From assembly GCA_002270565.1 (NCBI GenBank), contig NQMI01000013.1:607102-671101 (forward strand): 64,000 bases of DNA. The letters run 5' to 3'. The position numbers and the translations under genes are program-made. Each line of letters opens with the position of its first letter. Positions within the stretch are counted from its first letter, which is position 1. Below the pieces are notes generated by a model. The model ran no database searches and was not told the DNA's origin. It saw only the letters and a program-made list of their open reading frames with translations. Source of the DNA: Stenocarpella maydis (Eukaryota; Ascomycota; Sordariomycetes; Diaporthales; Diaporthaceae). Of the stretch, positions 11,885 through 22,915 are shown in pieces.

Positions 11885-11926
11885 TGGATGTACCATCCGT
11901 TTTTATAGATGCGAATATCCGCGTTC
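11885..11926 (-). repeat. MULE right terminal inverted repeat
   Basis: Reverse complement of the left end at 8,929-8,970, with two transition differences. Confidence 0.9.
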
Positions 11927-13687
11927 AGAAACAAAGCATAGTTATCCAAGACGCATATAAATTCAGTTCGTTTTGTTACTCCATTTCATATATACTTAGA
12001 ACTCAGACAAATCTAGTACAATGATTTCGAGGCGCTCAAGGCAGATAATTATTCCACACCATATGCGTATTAACAAGGTGACAGACAGTAGACTCTTCAA
12101 TAGAACCATTGAAGTATTGTCACTTGAGCAGACCCGGTAGAATCTTACACATTCCCTACTACTGGTGGTAACGGATTGCTTACATTTCCGTAAGATAAAA
12201 ATGGGAATGGACACAAGATATAGACTTGGCGAGACACTAGGCGAAATGTTTCACGAGCTTATCAACTCTCGCCACTTTGCATTCAGGACTTGGCGGCATG
12301 TGAGAGCGTTCTTGTGCTCCGAGCCCTAGCTTTTCTAGTTCCTTTTCTTATAATTCTTTTTCTGCCTTGCTACCTTTGAATTTGCTACCTTCTTTGGAAA
12401 CACTTTGAGTCTGAGGCAGTCACTGGGGGCTGCAGTCAATTGAACCCTACGCATAGGGACGGTCCACCAAGTAAGGTTCCTACCTGCGTCTGTAACTATA
12501 CTCAAGCTGGCCATATGCCCACTTCACAAAACTATACCATAAGTTATTGCTAGAGATTTTGCTTCCTGTCACAGAGACTAAAACTTGAGAGTGCTTCGGA
12601 ACTCTTTTGACTTGCGTTACACTACTAAATTCAAGGCCTTGGGTCCGGAACTTTCGATAAGAAAAACTCGATATCTGCACACTCCATCGTCCAAATATCA
12701 CACAGCTACTGGTACAAACAAGGGGAACCTGGGAGTCTGACGTGTTTTCTGTCATTAGATGTCTCCTCGCATTGAATTATCTTTATATCGATGTCCCGGA
12801 CTCTCTCTTCTTTCGCTTCCGGGTTCCAACTAGAAGTCCTCTGCTATCTCAAATTCTGATGAAGTCGTTTCACCGCAAGAGGTTGACCAATTGTAAGGAT
12901 TCTAAGTTAACACTGGGGATTGTTCGTAGTGCATGTACCCCCCCCCCCCCCCCACACAACAAGGGCCGCTCTGCTGGAGCCCAAGTAGAACCTTACTAGT
13001 AGCTTCGCTTAAATAGGGAAGACTACAGCTGGACAATCTGTGGTATCGACATCGGGTTGCTCCGTGCCAGATATGACCTTTGACCTTACCTGGCAGCCGG
13101 TAGGATCTCTGCAAGTGACGAGCTCTTGGGGCCAGCGAGACGGAAATTTCAGCGCACCAAGGGCAAGTTGGCTTGAAATGCTTTCAGACGCATGCAAAGT
13201 GTCCTGGTCATGTCTATTGGCTTGGTGGAACGGTGTCCCGTCCTTGAACTGTCGCATTTCTGCCAGTACCTCGTTACCACCCAATTCCCGCATCCGGCCC
13301 CAGCTTCCCACAACTCCTAGGTGCGATCAAAAACAGCGGTTCGATCAGTGCGACCAACCGAGGCACGCTGCCACACACACACACACACACATACAGAAAA
13401 AGAAATTAAAATCACAGGCAGTATATGCACACATGTTCGTAAACCGTCCCACCTACATACATTCCAATGTGTTCCTAATTCCACAAAGACGAACGCCAGG
13501 CGTATCATGAGGTTTTGCAAAGGCTGCTACGCCAATCCCTTGCAGCACGATAATGAATCCTCGGAAGCTTTCATCAAGCTCCAGTTAGTATACGGAGAGT
13601 GCGGTGGTCCTACCAACCCACAGTCCTGATTACCACCGCCTGCCGTCTCGGATCCACAAGCGCCCCCCCCATTCAGCGGGCCGCCCG
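11927..13687. other. intergenic, no gene seen
   Basis: About 1.75 kb with only short ORFs lacking any family signature. Holds a poly-C tract (about 12,939-12,953) and a CA repeat (about 13,373-13,391). The part nearest 13,687 is the likely 3' UTR of the GTPase gene. Confidence 0.5.
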
Positions 13688-16167
13688 TCAGTCAGAGCGA
13701 CTCCCCAGGCCAAAGAACTTGCCAATCCGCGACATCGGCCGGCGGTGGCCCTTCTTGAAGCCCTCGTTGTTGACGAGCAACGAGAGGCGCGTGGCCTCCT
13801 CGAGGACCTCAAGCACGCCATCGCCCGTGCGCGCGGAGCACTCGAGGTAGCGGACGGCGCCGATACTGTCACGCAGCTGCTCGCCCTGCTCCTGGCTGAT
13901 GAGCGTCTTGCCGTGCTTGCGCAGCTTCTCGACCGTCTTTGCGTGCCAGCGGATGTCGCTCTTGAGGCCGACGAGGATGATGGCGGCGCCCGGGCAGTTG
14001 CGATTTATTTCTGTCACCCACTAGAGATTTCAAAAAAAAATAAGTAAAGGTTAGCATGCAGTCTCTTGTATGCAGACATATGCGCTCCGCGACTTTGAGG
14101 TTGCGGGGTGTAACCCACCCGACCGAGATGCTTCCCCTTGGCATCAGTAGACGCGATGTTCACGCTGAAGCAGATCAGCGCCACTTGCGCGTTGCTGAGC
14201 CACGACGGGTCGTAGTCGATGCCCCGGATGTCCCACAGCGACAGCTCCACGGCCTCCTCGTCCACCGATACCTTGACCGTCTCCGTCACGCCGCTGCGGT
14301 CGCTCGCCCCCTTGGGGTAGTGGCCCCGCGCCATGCGCGTGATGAGGCACGTCTTTCCGCAGCTGAAGTTGCCCACCACCACCACCTTCTTGCGGATGAA
14401 GGGCCCCGGGTACTGCGGCACGTACACCAGCGGCGTCCGCGGCAGCGGCTTGCCCTGCAAAAATGTCTGCGTGTTCATGGTCGACATGGAGGCCTGTTCG
14501 CGTAGCTCTTGCGAAGGCGGTGGGTGCTGTTGTGGTTGTTGATGCGGGGGTTGGACTGGCTGGTGCCCCGCCGCTTGCTGCGGCAGGACCTGATCACCGG
14601 GATGGGCTTCCTGGGCGGCCGGTGGCGTTACTTGTGAAACGTCAATCTGGGAGAACTGCAGGTGACCGTCCCGGAGGCTGCCGGTATCGCTCGTGCCCGT
14701 CGATGCTGCGTAGCCCTCGCCCTCGGCTTGCTCAATCTCGCCCTCCGTGTCGAACGTTGAGATGGACCTGTCGAAGCTCGTCCCGTCCGAGATGCTCCGG
14801 CCCGAGTTGTTCGTGTAGACCTGCCCGACCAGGTCCACTGACAGCCGGCCCATGATGTGGACGGGAACCTGGGCGAAGGCCAGGGCCTCCTCTGTGATCT
14901 CATCCTCCCTGTAGCTAGAAGCTGCCGTGCTTACTCGGCTCGGTTCTATCCCTATTTCGTGGGCGCTCGCACCCAACCCAAATAACTCGTAAGGAATGGC
15001 CTTACTCTCGGTACCGAATACCCCCGGGACGGTCGGTGGAGTCTCCATGGCCGCGGGCGCTTCTCCTGCTCCCTCTGTCGACTCAGGCTTTCCAAAGCTC
15101 AATGGCGATATCGGCTCCGACCCCTCATTGGCAGGATCCGAAGCGTTTGTGTCGTTGTCCCCATTTTCCGCCCCCCTGTATGTCATTGGCGATATTGACC
15201 CCTGTTGTGGATTTGAGCCACCGAAAGTGTTGATAGATAGACCGCCGGTGGTTAGCGGTGAGACTATGATGTCTTTCCTGCTAGGGATACTGAGTGTGGT
15301 GGCGTGGTTGGTTGTCCTCGCTGCGCCAATGGTTGCGCTGGACAATGCTGGTGAATATGATTTGGGCCTTGGGCGAAGGCGCTCCATGCCGTCGACGATG
15401 TGATCCTGTGACGGGCTTTCTCTAATGGACGTGATCGGAGATACTGGCTCCGAGGCTGGTTCTGAATGCTCAATCTCCCCATCTTCATCAATAGTCTTTA
15501 CCGCCTCGTCCCAGGCGTCCGGCTTGTTGAGCATCTCGGCGTAAGCTATGATCTGGCCGAGGTGAATCTGTAATGCGAAATGTTGGCGTGCCAATGTGGC
15601 GTTGCTGTCGCTGACGAGTATGGAGGACCTCACCTCCTGGAGGTCTTCAATCACATGCTCGACTTGAAGCTCGGACTCGTGAGCACCCCGGGAGCCGCTG
15701 TCCTTGGACGTTTTCGCGATGGATATTGAGATAAGATCAGATATATGACCTAGCGCCCCACGGTGGACTTCTAGCGAGGGCCGCAGTTCAGCCATCTCGG
15801 CCCTGCCCTGCGCTGTCCACTGGGCAGAGCCATCGGCGTCGCCTTGATCATGGCGCCTCAGCACGGCGTCGATGCGGAGCATGACGGTGATGCAGTTGCT
15901 GAGGATAGGCCTGAGGTGAGGCTGCAGCTCTGGGGGGATCAGGTCCCGGTGGCGATCCCCGGCGGACTGGCCATAGCGGCCAAAGTCGTTGAGCAGCTCC
16001 AGGACCATCTGCAGCTCGGACAGCTCCCTGGTGATGGGGGTGAGGTCGGCCCTGGCGGGGCGGCAGTGGCGGACAAAGTTTGTGACGTCGGCGACGGTCT
16101 TGGCCACGGTAGACTCGAGGGCCAGGCACGCGGATCCGATGATGGACCTTGGCCTCGGGGAGTCCAT
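13688..16167 (-). CDS. long fungal protein with C-terminal Rho-like GTPase domain
   Basis: Two exons, 16,167-14,119 and 14,020-13,688; the intron is GTGGGT..CTAG and phase 0. Predicted 793 aa. Residues ~1-230 are helical and resemble the N-terminal helical module seen in many fungal signalling proteins (SACLALESTVAKTVADVTNF...); ~230-590 are Ser/Pro/Gln-rich and likely disordered. The G domain starts with the P-loop GNFSCGKT (599-606), then WDIRG (D646, G649), LKSD (702-705, the NKxD position in Rho form) and ECSAR (S745-A746). The residue after DIRG is Ile where Ras/Rho have the catalytic Gln, and there is no C-terminal CAAX box (ends GSRSD), so weak hydrolysis and no prenyl anchor are inferred. 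The frame stays open upstream to 16,539, but that extension is low-complexity, so I start at the Met at 16,167. Exon 1's donor is non-canonical in context but joins the conserved FSV...WVTEI blocks. Confidence 0.85.
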
Positions 16168-16985
16168 GGTCAGGCGGAGTCGTCGTCGGTCTCTTGGGCT
16201 GGGGCAGTCTCGGTGGGCGTCTGCGTGTGCGTCTTCATGACCGGGACGACTACCATGACCACCGGGGCGTGGATGGTCAGCAGCTGTCCGGCTGCGGCTG
16301 GGAGAGGACACTGGCGACGGGGGAGCCGGGGCACAGGGAGCAGCTCGCAGGTGGCCGGACCGGCGGGAGTTTTGTTGTGACGACGGCTGGGCACGCTGGG
16401 CCACATGGCATCCTGCCTCGAGCCTACGCTGGGCCCGCATGCAGCGCCTCATTGGTGGGGTGGGCCAGGGGGAGGCGAAGGATTCCTTCTTGCGGGTAGG
16501 CTGGAATCCTGGGGACGACATGGTGTCGTGGTGCGGCATCGCGGCAGCTGCAGCAGGCGCGGCGGGGGCGTGTGGGTTTTTGTCGTGGGCTCAGTCGGGC
16601 AGGTTGTCGTGAGAGGATCGAGGCCGAGACGTCGTCATCTTTTTGTGGCCAGGGAGGAGGACCACAAGCGTGGACAGGGCATGGCATCTTATCTGACCTG
16701 CAGGCGGGAAGTTGCCATGGGCATGTGGTGTAGAGCAGACTAAGCGCACCGTGGCCACCCATGTTGGGGGCCGTGGAGCCCAGCTAGCGCTGCCAGTGCC
16801 ACCACAGACTGCCACCACGGCCGTCAACTGTGCTGCTCTGGGAGCTGTTGTATGGCCGTGTGCTAAATGATGTACGTACCTAGGTAGTGTCGACCTACAC
16901 TCCTGCATGCATCCGTCCCTCCTCCAACTCGACATCCTCCCTGGCCACAAGCACACACTGCTGCTGGTGGGCGAACAACTTTTAC

Positions 16986-17060
16986 ACACCACCACCACCA
17001 CCACAACAACAACAATAACAACAGCAACAGCAACAACAACAGCAACAACAACAACAGCAA
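16986..17060 (+). repeat. imperfect ACC/ACA/GCA trinucleotide microsatellite
   Basis: Runs of CCA then ACA/GCA units over about 75 bp, upstream of the GTPase gene. Confidence 0.8.
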
Positions 17061-17761
17061 AAGGCGCCTGCCTGGAGCGCGCTTGAGAGATTGCAGACAC
17101 CGATCCGCCGGCAAAAGATCCGAATGGAGAGGTGTGGTGCATGTGTGGGGTTGCATTCGAGCCCACTGACATGCCGTCCCCCCCGGCACATATTACGTCC
17201 AGGACCAACCAACAGATCCTCCTATCTGTCAGGTTTATCATCCCATCGCATCCACAGACAGGCGTCAGACGCTTGGGACGGCAGCGCGGCAGCGCGGCAG
17301 ACACGTATTTCAGATGATAAGAGAGAGCCAGTCCTTGTCCACTGCCAGTGTACCCTTCTCTTTCATCCTGGGCCTCCACATCTATACAAGTCCTTCCTGC
17401 TCGCTGCTTTCGTCCCATGTCTGCCCCGGGCGGGCCGGCAGAATAGGCTCGGTCCGAGCTGAGGCATCACCCCCAGGGCCACGTCTATTTTTAGACAACC
17501 CCTCCCCTGGCCGCCCTCGATCCTTAGAATGACTGGATCGTACTTGGCCGATCCCACCTGCCTGCAGGTCGCACCAGGCGAGTGCCACCCGATTTCAGGC
17601 CTGATTAAGTTATATTGGCTCCCGTGTGCGCTCCTCAAGGTTTCGAGCTTTCGTACCAATGGGCCTGCTTGGTCGTTCGGCCGCCCGCTCCCGGTCCTAT
17701 GTCGGTGCAGTGGATAAATGAGCCTGCCTCCGCGCATCAGCAGCCGCAGCGTGGTTATCCG

Positions 17762-17766
<5 letters not shown>

Positions 17767-17796
<30 letters not shown>

Positions 17797-17806
17797 TTTT
17801 TTTTTT
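17767..17806 (+). repeat. poly-T tract
   Basis: TTTTC units passing into roughly 30 consecutive T residues. Confidence 0.85.
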
Positions 17807-18083
17807 GTTTTGCTTTGTTCCTGTCTCGGACAGAGCACTCTTGATTTACTTGGCGGTCCATCAGCTGTGGCACGGCCTTCGCCCACGGCCTCCACGCATG
17901 TCGAGGCGTCCTCGGTCGCTTCATGGTCTGATCGCCTGAGTGGTCACAGACGGACCGGTTTGCCACGCTGTTGGCCCCTATTCTCGTCGGCGATCCTGAT
18001 GGCGTGTTAGTCTTTGCTGTGTATGCTGTCGCAGGCACTTGCTGCGTTCCTGTGTTCCTTGTATTTCCCAGCACGAGGGTCGC

Positions 18084-18977
18084 TCAGCTTGTAAGCGAGC
18101 GCGCGAGTCGGCTGCTGAGGTCCACACCTGCTGCACCCAACTTGGAGTCACCTGAGAATCTTGTAGACGCAGCAGACATCAGGCTCTGTTTCATCATGTC
18201 ACCAGCCCATTCCAGGACAACCTTCCCGAGCCGGAGCCCAATCTCCTGCAGTAATGCTTGCGTCTCCAGGTCGCTCGCAGCTGATCGGAGAGGCTGGGAC
18301 TGCTCGGGAGCGGCTTCCAGCAGGGCCGGACCGGTTGACACAAGGGCTTGAGGCTGTGATGAGTCCTCTGGTGTTGGCAAGGGAAGCGCTCTCGGGATTT
18401 CCGTCGCGCCCTCCGTCTTGTAAGCCAGCAGCTTGACTGACTCGGCGTGCTTCTCCTGTAGCATCTGGTATTCCATCTCGAGCTTCTCAAGACGCCGCTC
18501 AATGTCTGGCGGGATGGTGAGAGCATCAGCCGGTGCAAGCCTCTCCAAGTCATTCCCCGCAGGGCTTTTCTCGGGGAGAAGCTCTAGCTGGGTCCTTGAT
18601 TTCAGGAACTCGGTTGTCTGCATGGCCAGCTCCGGCTTGAGCTGGAGGACCTTGGTACCGAACCAGTAGAGCACGTCTGATGGGACCTTTGATAATACAT
18701 CTGGGTGTCACATATCAGTACAAAGCGCTCCCTAGGACCGCTACACATTCATATAGTTGACAGGTGGGGAGAGGCGCTTACATTGGACCATGTGATGAGC
18801 GTTCTCGGCGACACTGGCCGGACCGCCCTTGTTGAGCACGTCTTTGACGTATCTGGTGAGGTTCAAATCCGGATTCGACTGCACCAGGTGGTATATCACT
18901 GGGAGCACCACCAGAGGGATTGGGGGGCCGCGGAAGCCACCGCCGCTTTGCATCGGGCACATGGGACCCATTTTCAT
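18084..18977 (-). CDS. fungal protein of unknown function, two exons
   Basis: Exons 18,977-18,782 and 18,700-18,084; the 81 bp intron (GTAAGC..CCCAG) splits a Tyr codon (T|AT) and joins the two frames without a stop, giving 270 aa. The first part (PIPLVVLPVIYHLVQSNPD, then LTRYVKDVLNKGG) looks like a folded helical segment; residues ~110-145 (IERRLEKLEMEYQMLQEKHAESV) look like a coiled coil; the middle is Pro/Ser-rich and the end amphipathic (LLQEIGLRLGKVVLEWAGDMM). No signal peptide, no convincing transmembrane helix, and no family that I recognise. A second in-frame Met lies two codons downstream, so the start is uncertain by two residues. Confidence 0.65.
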
Positions 18978-19984
18978 CAATTGTTAAATGTATGTAGTCT
19001 GATTAACAGAAGCCGAGCTCGGTGAGGAAACGCTGGCAGTTGTGATCCAAGACTGGGTTGTCCGCTGCGCTAGTTATGTTGCGGAACCGGCTCCAATATG
19101 AAGTGCAGGCAACCGCATTGTCATGCGAGCCTCGGAACCTCGCTCTTCTTAATCGGACCACCCTGCATCACAAACCTCCGTGGTGAACGATTCTGATTGG
19201 ATCTGCGAATGTGTGTACCCCGGGCTGGCTGGTTCGGGACCGACGCGAAACTGCCCGACCGAACGCGAGTGCTGCCGTCTCGGGCAGTTGGAGAGGTCCG
19301 AAACTGACAGTACCTACGGAGTAGTCATACCGACCCAGCCCTGCCAATCCGCCAGTTCAAGAATCGGCTAACAAGACGCAAATGTACAGATGGCATACTG
19401 GAGCTAGGTAACTGTGTGACATATCAAAGACCGTTGTCGATACCCAGGTCCGTGAAATGCTCGGACCAAGTCGGAGGAAAGCTGATGGGAATGGCCTCAA
19501 TCTTGAAACGGTCGACGGCCTCGGTGCTGATCGGCCCTTTCTTGCCAGCCAGGATAAATGAAATGTCAGGTCCTGATGGTAGCAAAAGTGACCTAAAAAG
19601 CAAATGCCGATTATTGTGGACCTCGGTGGACTAGAATAAACGTACCACATGGCTTGCAACATTTCAGAGACTTGGCGAATGTATTTTATTTACAAGATTG
19701 AGAGAGTAAGCATGCACCTCTGAAATGATGGTACAGTAACATCCATCGGCATTGGTTCCGCGCAGAAAAACATGCTAGCACGCCCGGCGTCTTCTAGGAT
19801 GCAGTCATGGACATGCGCGGCCGGTTTGCTGTGTGGGTGTGAGTATCCCCAGGCGATTCCACTCGGACTTTGCACGCCAATGACTAGATACTTTATCATA
19901 CGTACTCCATATGGTGGCTCTGGGCTCTGATCCCTCTTCAGACAGGCAACAGGGCTCTATCTGCCCCGCCCAGGTATACCCAAA
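18978..19984. other. intergenic, no gene seen
   Basis: About 1 kb; short ORFs only. Presumably the promoter of the unknown minus-strand gene and the 3' flank of the amidohydrolase. Confidence 0.45.
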
Positions 19985-22915
19985 CTACTCAAACACGGAG
20001 ACGCTCCCGAGCCCACCACCAACAGCCTTCACCCTCGATCCAATCTCGAGCGGGCTCCCCTCAGACACAACAAAGTGGCCATCCTTGGCCTTCGGCGCCT
20101 CGATGCCCAGAATCTTGTACACATTCGCCGAGACGAGCGCGAGGGCATCTTTCTCGCTCAGCCGGCCCTCGCCGTTCCTGTAGGCCCGGCCTGCCAGCAG
20201 CGCGAGGTCCCGGATGATCCAGTCCTCCTCGAGCCCAATGGCAGCGACCACGCCGGCGCCGACCAGCCTGTCGATTGCCGTGCCGTTTGTCAACGGCGCG
20301 CCAGAGAGCGCCCGCCGCTGATCCCACTCGGCGGCATAGCTGTCCGCCGGCGCGAGCACGACGCCGACGCCCGCGGCAGCCAGCTCGCCGGCGAGCATGT
20401 ACGACTCGGCGCCGCCGATGATGGCCAGCCGGAGCCTGCCGCCCTCCCCCTCGACCGCGTGCTTGACCTTTAGAATAGACGCGATGGCGTCGGCGCTGTG
20501 GACGGTGATCACGAGGGGTAGGTCGCCGGCGACGACCTTGCGCAGGTACGCCTCCTCCGAGTACGCGTCCTTGACCTCCTCGTCGGACCTGATGGCCGCC
20601 AGCAGCTTGCGGCGGAGCGCGCCGACGGCGCTCGAGATGGACGGGGTCTTGTCCCGCTTCGCCGCGAGGCTGAGCGTGTAGTGTACGGCGACGTCGTCCG
20701 CCCACACGGCGCCCTCGTCCAGGGAGGTCTTGGCGCCGGTGTTGAAGCCCACGCTCACGCCCTGGCGCGCGACGTTGGACCCGCCCGCGAACTTGGGGGC
20801 GGTGATGGCCCGCGTGACGCCGAACTCGTGCGCCACCCGGAGCTTCTTGTTGTCGAGGGCAAGGCCGTCCGCCGCGCGGCTGAAGACAGCCGAGTTATCG
20901 CCATCGTCGGTGCTGGGCTCGGCGTCGATCTCGTTGAGGCCGAGCGTCGACCCAAACGCCGTGAGACTGTCGCTCAGGTAGCCCTTCCTGAGGTGGACCA
21001 CCCTGGTTCCCGCCGCCGTGGCAGAACGAAGCTCTGCCTCGCACGCTCCGATGCAGGTGAGTCTCCCTCCGGCCACGGCCACGTTGAAGGTTGCCCCAGC
21101 ACTGGCGACCTCATCGTGGTCGGAGAGCAGGACACCAGAGACACCAGTGAAGAGGACGTCCTTGAGCTGCGCAATCTCCTCATTGGTCTTGTTCAGCGCC
21201 AGGTCGGGCACGAGCGGTGCGGCTACCGGCTTGTTCAGCTCGACTGGATCCTCCCACTGTGCGGAACCATCGATCCAAACCTGCACGGGCGTCGCCCCCA
21301 CGCTCAGCGGGTCGCTGTCCCAGACGACCACATCTGCGTCATAGCCAGGCTTGATCTTCCCGAGTCGTTTCCCGAGGCCGAGGAGATCAGCTGGCTCACT
21401 TGTTACGCCCGCCAGGGCAGCGTGGTATGGCAGGCCGAATTTGTAGCCCTTGGCGGCCTCGAAGATGACGTGCTGTGCATTCAGCACCGGGTTGTCGCTG
21501 ACATAGACCGGCGTGAGGCCTTCCTCGTACAGGAACTTTCCGGCGTACTCGGATCCGATGTAAGCCTCAGCCTTGTAATACATGTTTGTGGCAAAGATGG
21601 CAGATGCAGGCGGCCGGCCGCCCCACGTGCGCTTGAGGATCTGGGGCGAGCGTCAGCTGGAACCGGCCGAGGGGACTTGAACATATCCGGGGGAGCTCAC
21701 CTCAGGCACGAGGAATGTCTGGTGTGCATGGTGGAAAGCTCGCACGGGGAATCTGAACTCGTTTGTGTGGTCCACCATGGCCTCGAGGTCGGGAATGGTA
21801 TAACAATGGGTGTTGATATGCACCTGTCCCCTTAACGCGGCGGCTAGGGACTCCCACCGCAGGTCCTGGGGAAGGTAGGAGCTCATGTTCTCCACGCCAA
21901 ACGCATCTGCGGCGTTGCACCAGTCGTCCTGCTCGCGATTGACCTTGGCCGCCTGCTCGAACGCGTGGCGGAACTCCCACGACTCGCCGAGCCTGCTAAC
22001 AGGGCCCCTCTCGCCGACCTTGCCGTAGACGCGTTTGGCGTTCTCGCCGCACGCCATCTTCATGTACCTCCAGTTCTTGTCTGGGTCCGCGAGCATGTCC
22101 TCGGCGCTGATCTCCTCGCGGCCGTCGGGCTTTCCTACGGCGTGCTTGATCACGTACGCCTCGCCGCCGATGTTGTTGCCGGAACCGGGGAGAACCAGGC
22201 TTGTTGTGACACCTCCGCTCTTGATGACCTGGATCTGATGGTCCGTGGGCTGGATCCCGTCGATGGAGCGGACATACGGCGTGGTATCCGAGGACATCTC
22301 ATTGGTGTCGCTGTTGCCCCTCAGCTCCGGCAGGGAGTCGACTCCAGAGTGACTGTGCATATCAATGACGCCGGCAGTGAGTTGCCGCCCCTTTGCGTCC
22401 CAGATGATGGTACCCTTGGGCAGGCTTGCAACAGCGATGTCTTTCCCAACTTCCTTGATGAGGCCGTACTCCAACAAGACGTCGGCATTGATCCATTCCC
22501 AGCCCTCGCCAGCCCTTGCAGCCTCGGCGGATGTGCCTTCGATAGGCTCGCCGACCCAGACAGTGGCATTTCGGATCAGCGTGGGCTTATGGCCGTCGAT
22601 ATATCTCGCGTTGCGCTCGCGACCCAGGCCGATTGGGTCGCTCGGCGTTGCACGCAGCTTGGAGCAGACGGCAAGGTCAGCCTGAAGCTTTGAGATGGAC
22701 AGGCCTTTGGCCGAGACAGACTGATTGCCGCTGTCGCTGGCATGGGATTGGGCCGGGATCTGTCTCCACTGTGCGTAGACAATGAAGGCCAGGAACGACA
22801 GCGCCATGACGCGCACTGCTCGAGACCGCCGCACATGGCGTCGACCCTGTTGGTGCCATGGCTGTGCCGCGGAGCCTGCGACAGCGCTGTACGGGGGCAA
22901 CCCGTTCTTCTCCAT
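19985..22915 (-). CDS. membrane-anchored double amidohydrolase-fold protein
   Basis: Exons 22,915-21,701 and 21,640-19,985; the 60 bp intron (GTGAGC..CCCAG) is phase 0. Product 956 aa. After a basic N-terminus a single membrane segment (RVMALSFLAFIVYAQWR, about residues 35-51) suggests a type II anchor. Module 1 (~105-560) is an imidazolonepropionase-type amidohydrolase: N-terminal beta part, metal-binding GVIDMHSHSG, HINTHCYTIPD with HxH, AFHHAHQTFLVPE, and closing GYDADVVVWDSDPL. Module 2 (~565-956) repeats the order: LFTGVSG, VAVAGGRLTCIG, a degenerate HLRKGYLSDSLTAFGS where the HxH motif should be, LPLVITVHSADAI, and a closing DGHFVVSEGSPLEIG. Module 2 is therefore probably inactive. Substrate unknown; such proteins hydrolyse C-N bonds in cyclic amides or related compounds. 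Confidence 0.9.

Larger units (their letters stand above)
8929..11926 (+). mobile_element. Mutator-like (MULE/Hop-type) DNA transposon, RIP-degraded
   Basis: A 2,998 bp element bounded by 42 bp terminal inverted repeats (8,929-8,970 and 11,885-11,926) that differ at two transition positions. Between them the plus strand keeps one main frame for a MULE transposase despite many TAG/TAA codons in Gln or Trp positions: NYLKLFQGGYNTYKDLKADLD near 9,330-9,390, the DDE-type region with LPLFQGVINNKREPGF (about 10,060-10,110), PPRLFITNYNNALINALKHEF, and YIFHMNMN (about 10,240-10,265), which corresponds to the conserved C-x-x-H segment of MULE transposases with Cys read as Tyr. GAAACAA occurs just outside both ends (8,922-8,928 and 11,928-11,934), a candidate target duplication offset by one base on the right. 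Not autonomous. Confidence 0.85.
16168..18083. other. intergenic with simple repeats, no gene seen
   Basis: Promoter side of the GTPase gene and 3' side of the next minus-strand gene. Contains an ACC/ACA/CAG trinucleotide-rich run (16,986-17,060) and a near-pure T tract (about 17,767-17,806). The ORFs across these repeats encode homopolymers and are not genes. Confidence 0.5.

Noticed and set aside
16168..16539. N-terminal extension of the GTPase protein to 16,539
   Set aside because: Open but low-complexity (Pro/Arg/His-rich), with no folded character, and the Met at 16,167 starts the helical module directly.
16863..17189. ORFs encoding poly-Leu or poly-Cys
   Set aside because: Products of the trinucleotide microsatellite at 16,986-17,060.
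18850..18880. GGTTCAAATCC resembling a tRNA T-loop
   Set aside because: No acceptor stem or anticodon arm around it, and it lies inside an exon of the unknown minus-strand gene.
20681..21835. 384-codon plus-strand ORF over the amidohydrolase
   Set aside because: Spans the intron of the minus-strand gene, has no family motif, and mirrors its codon periodicity.
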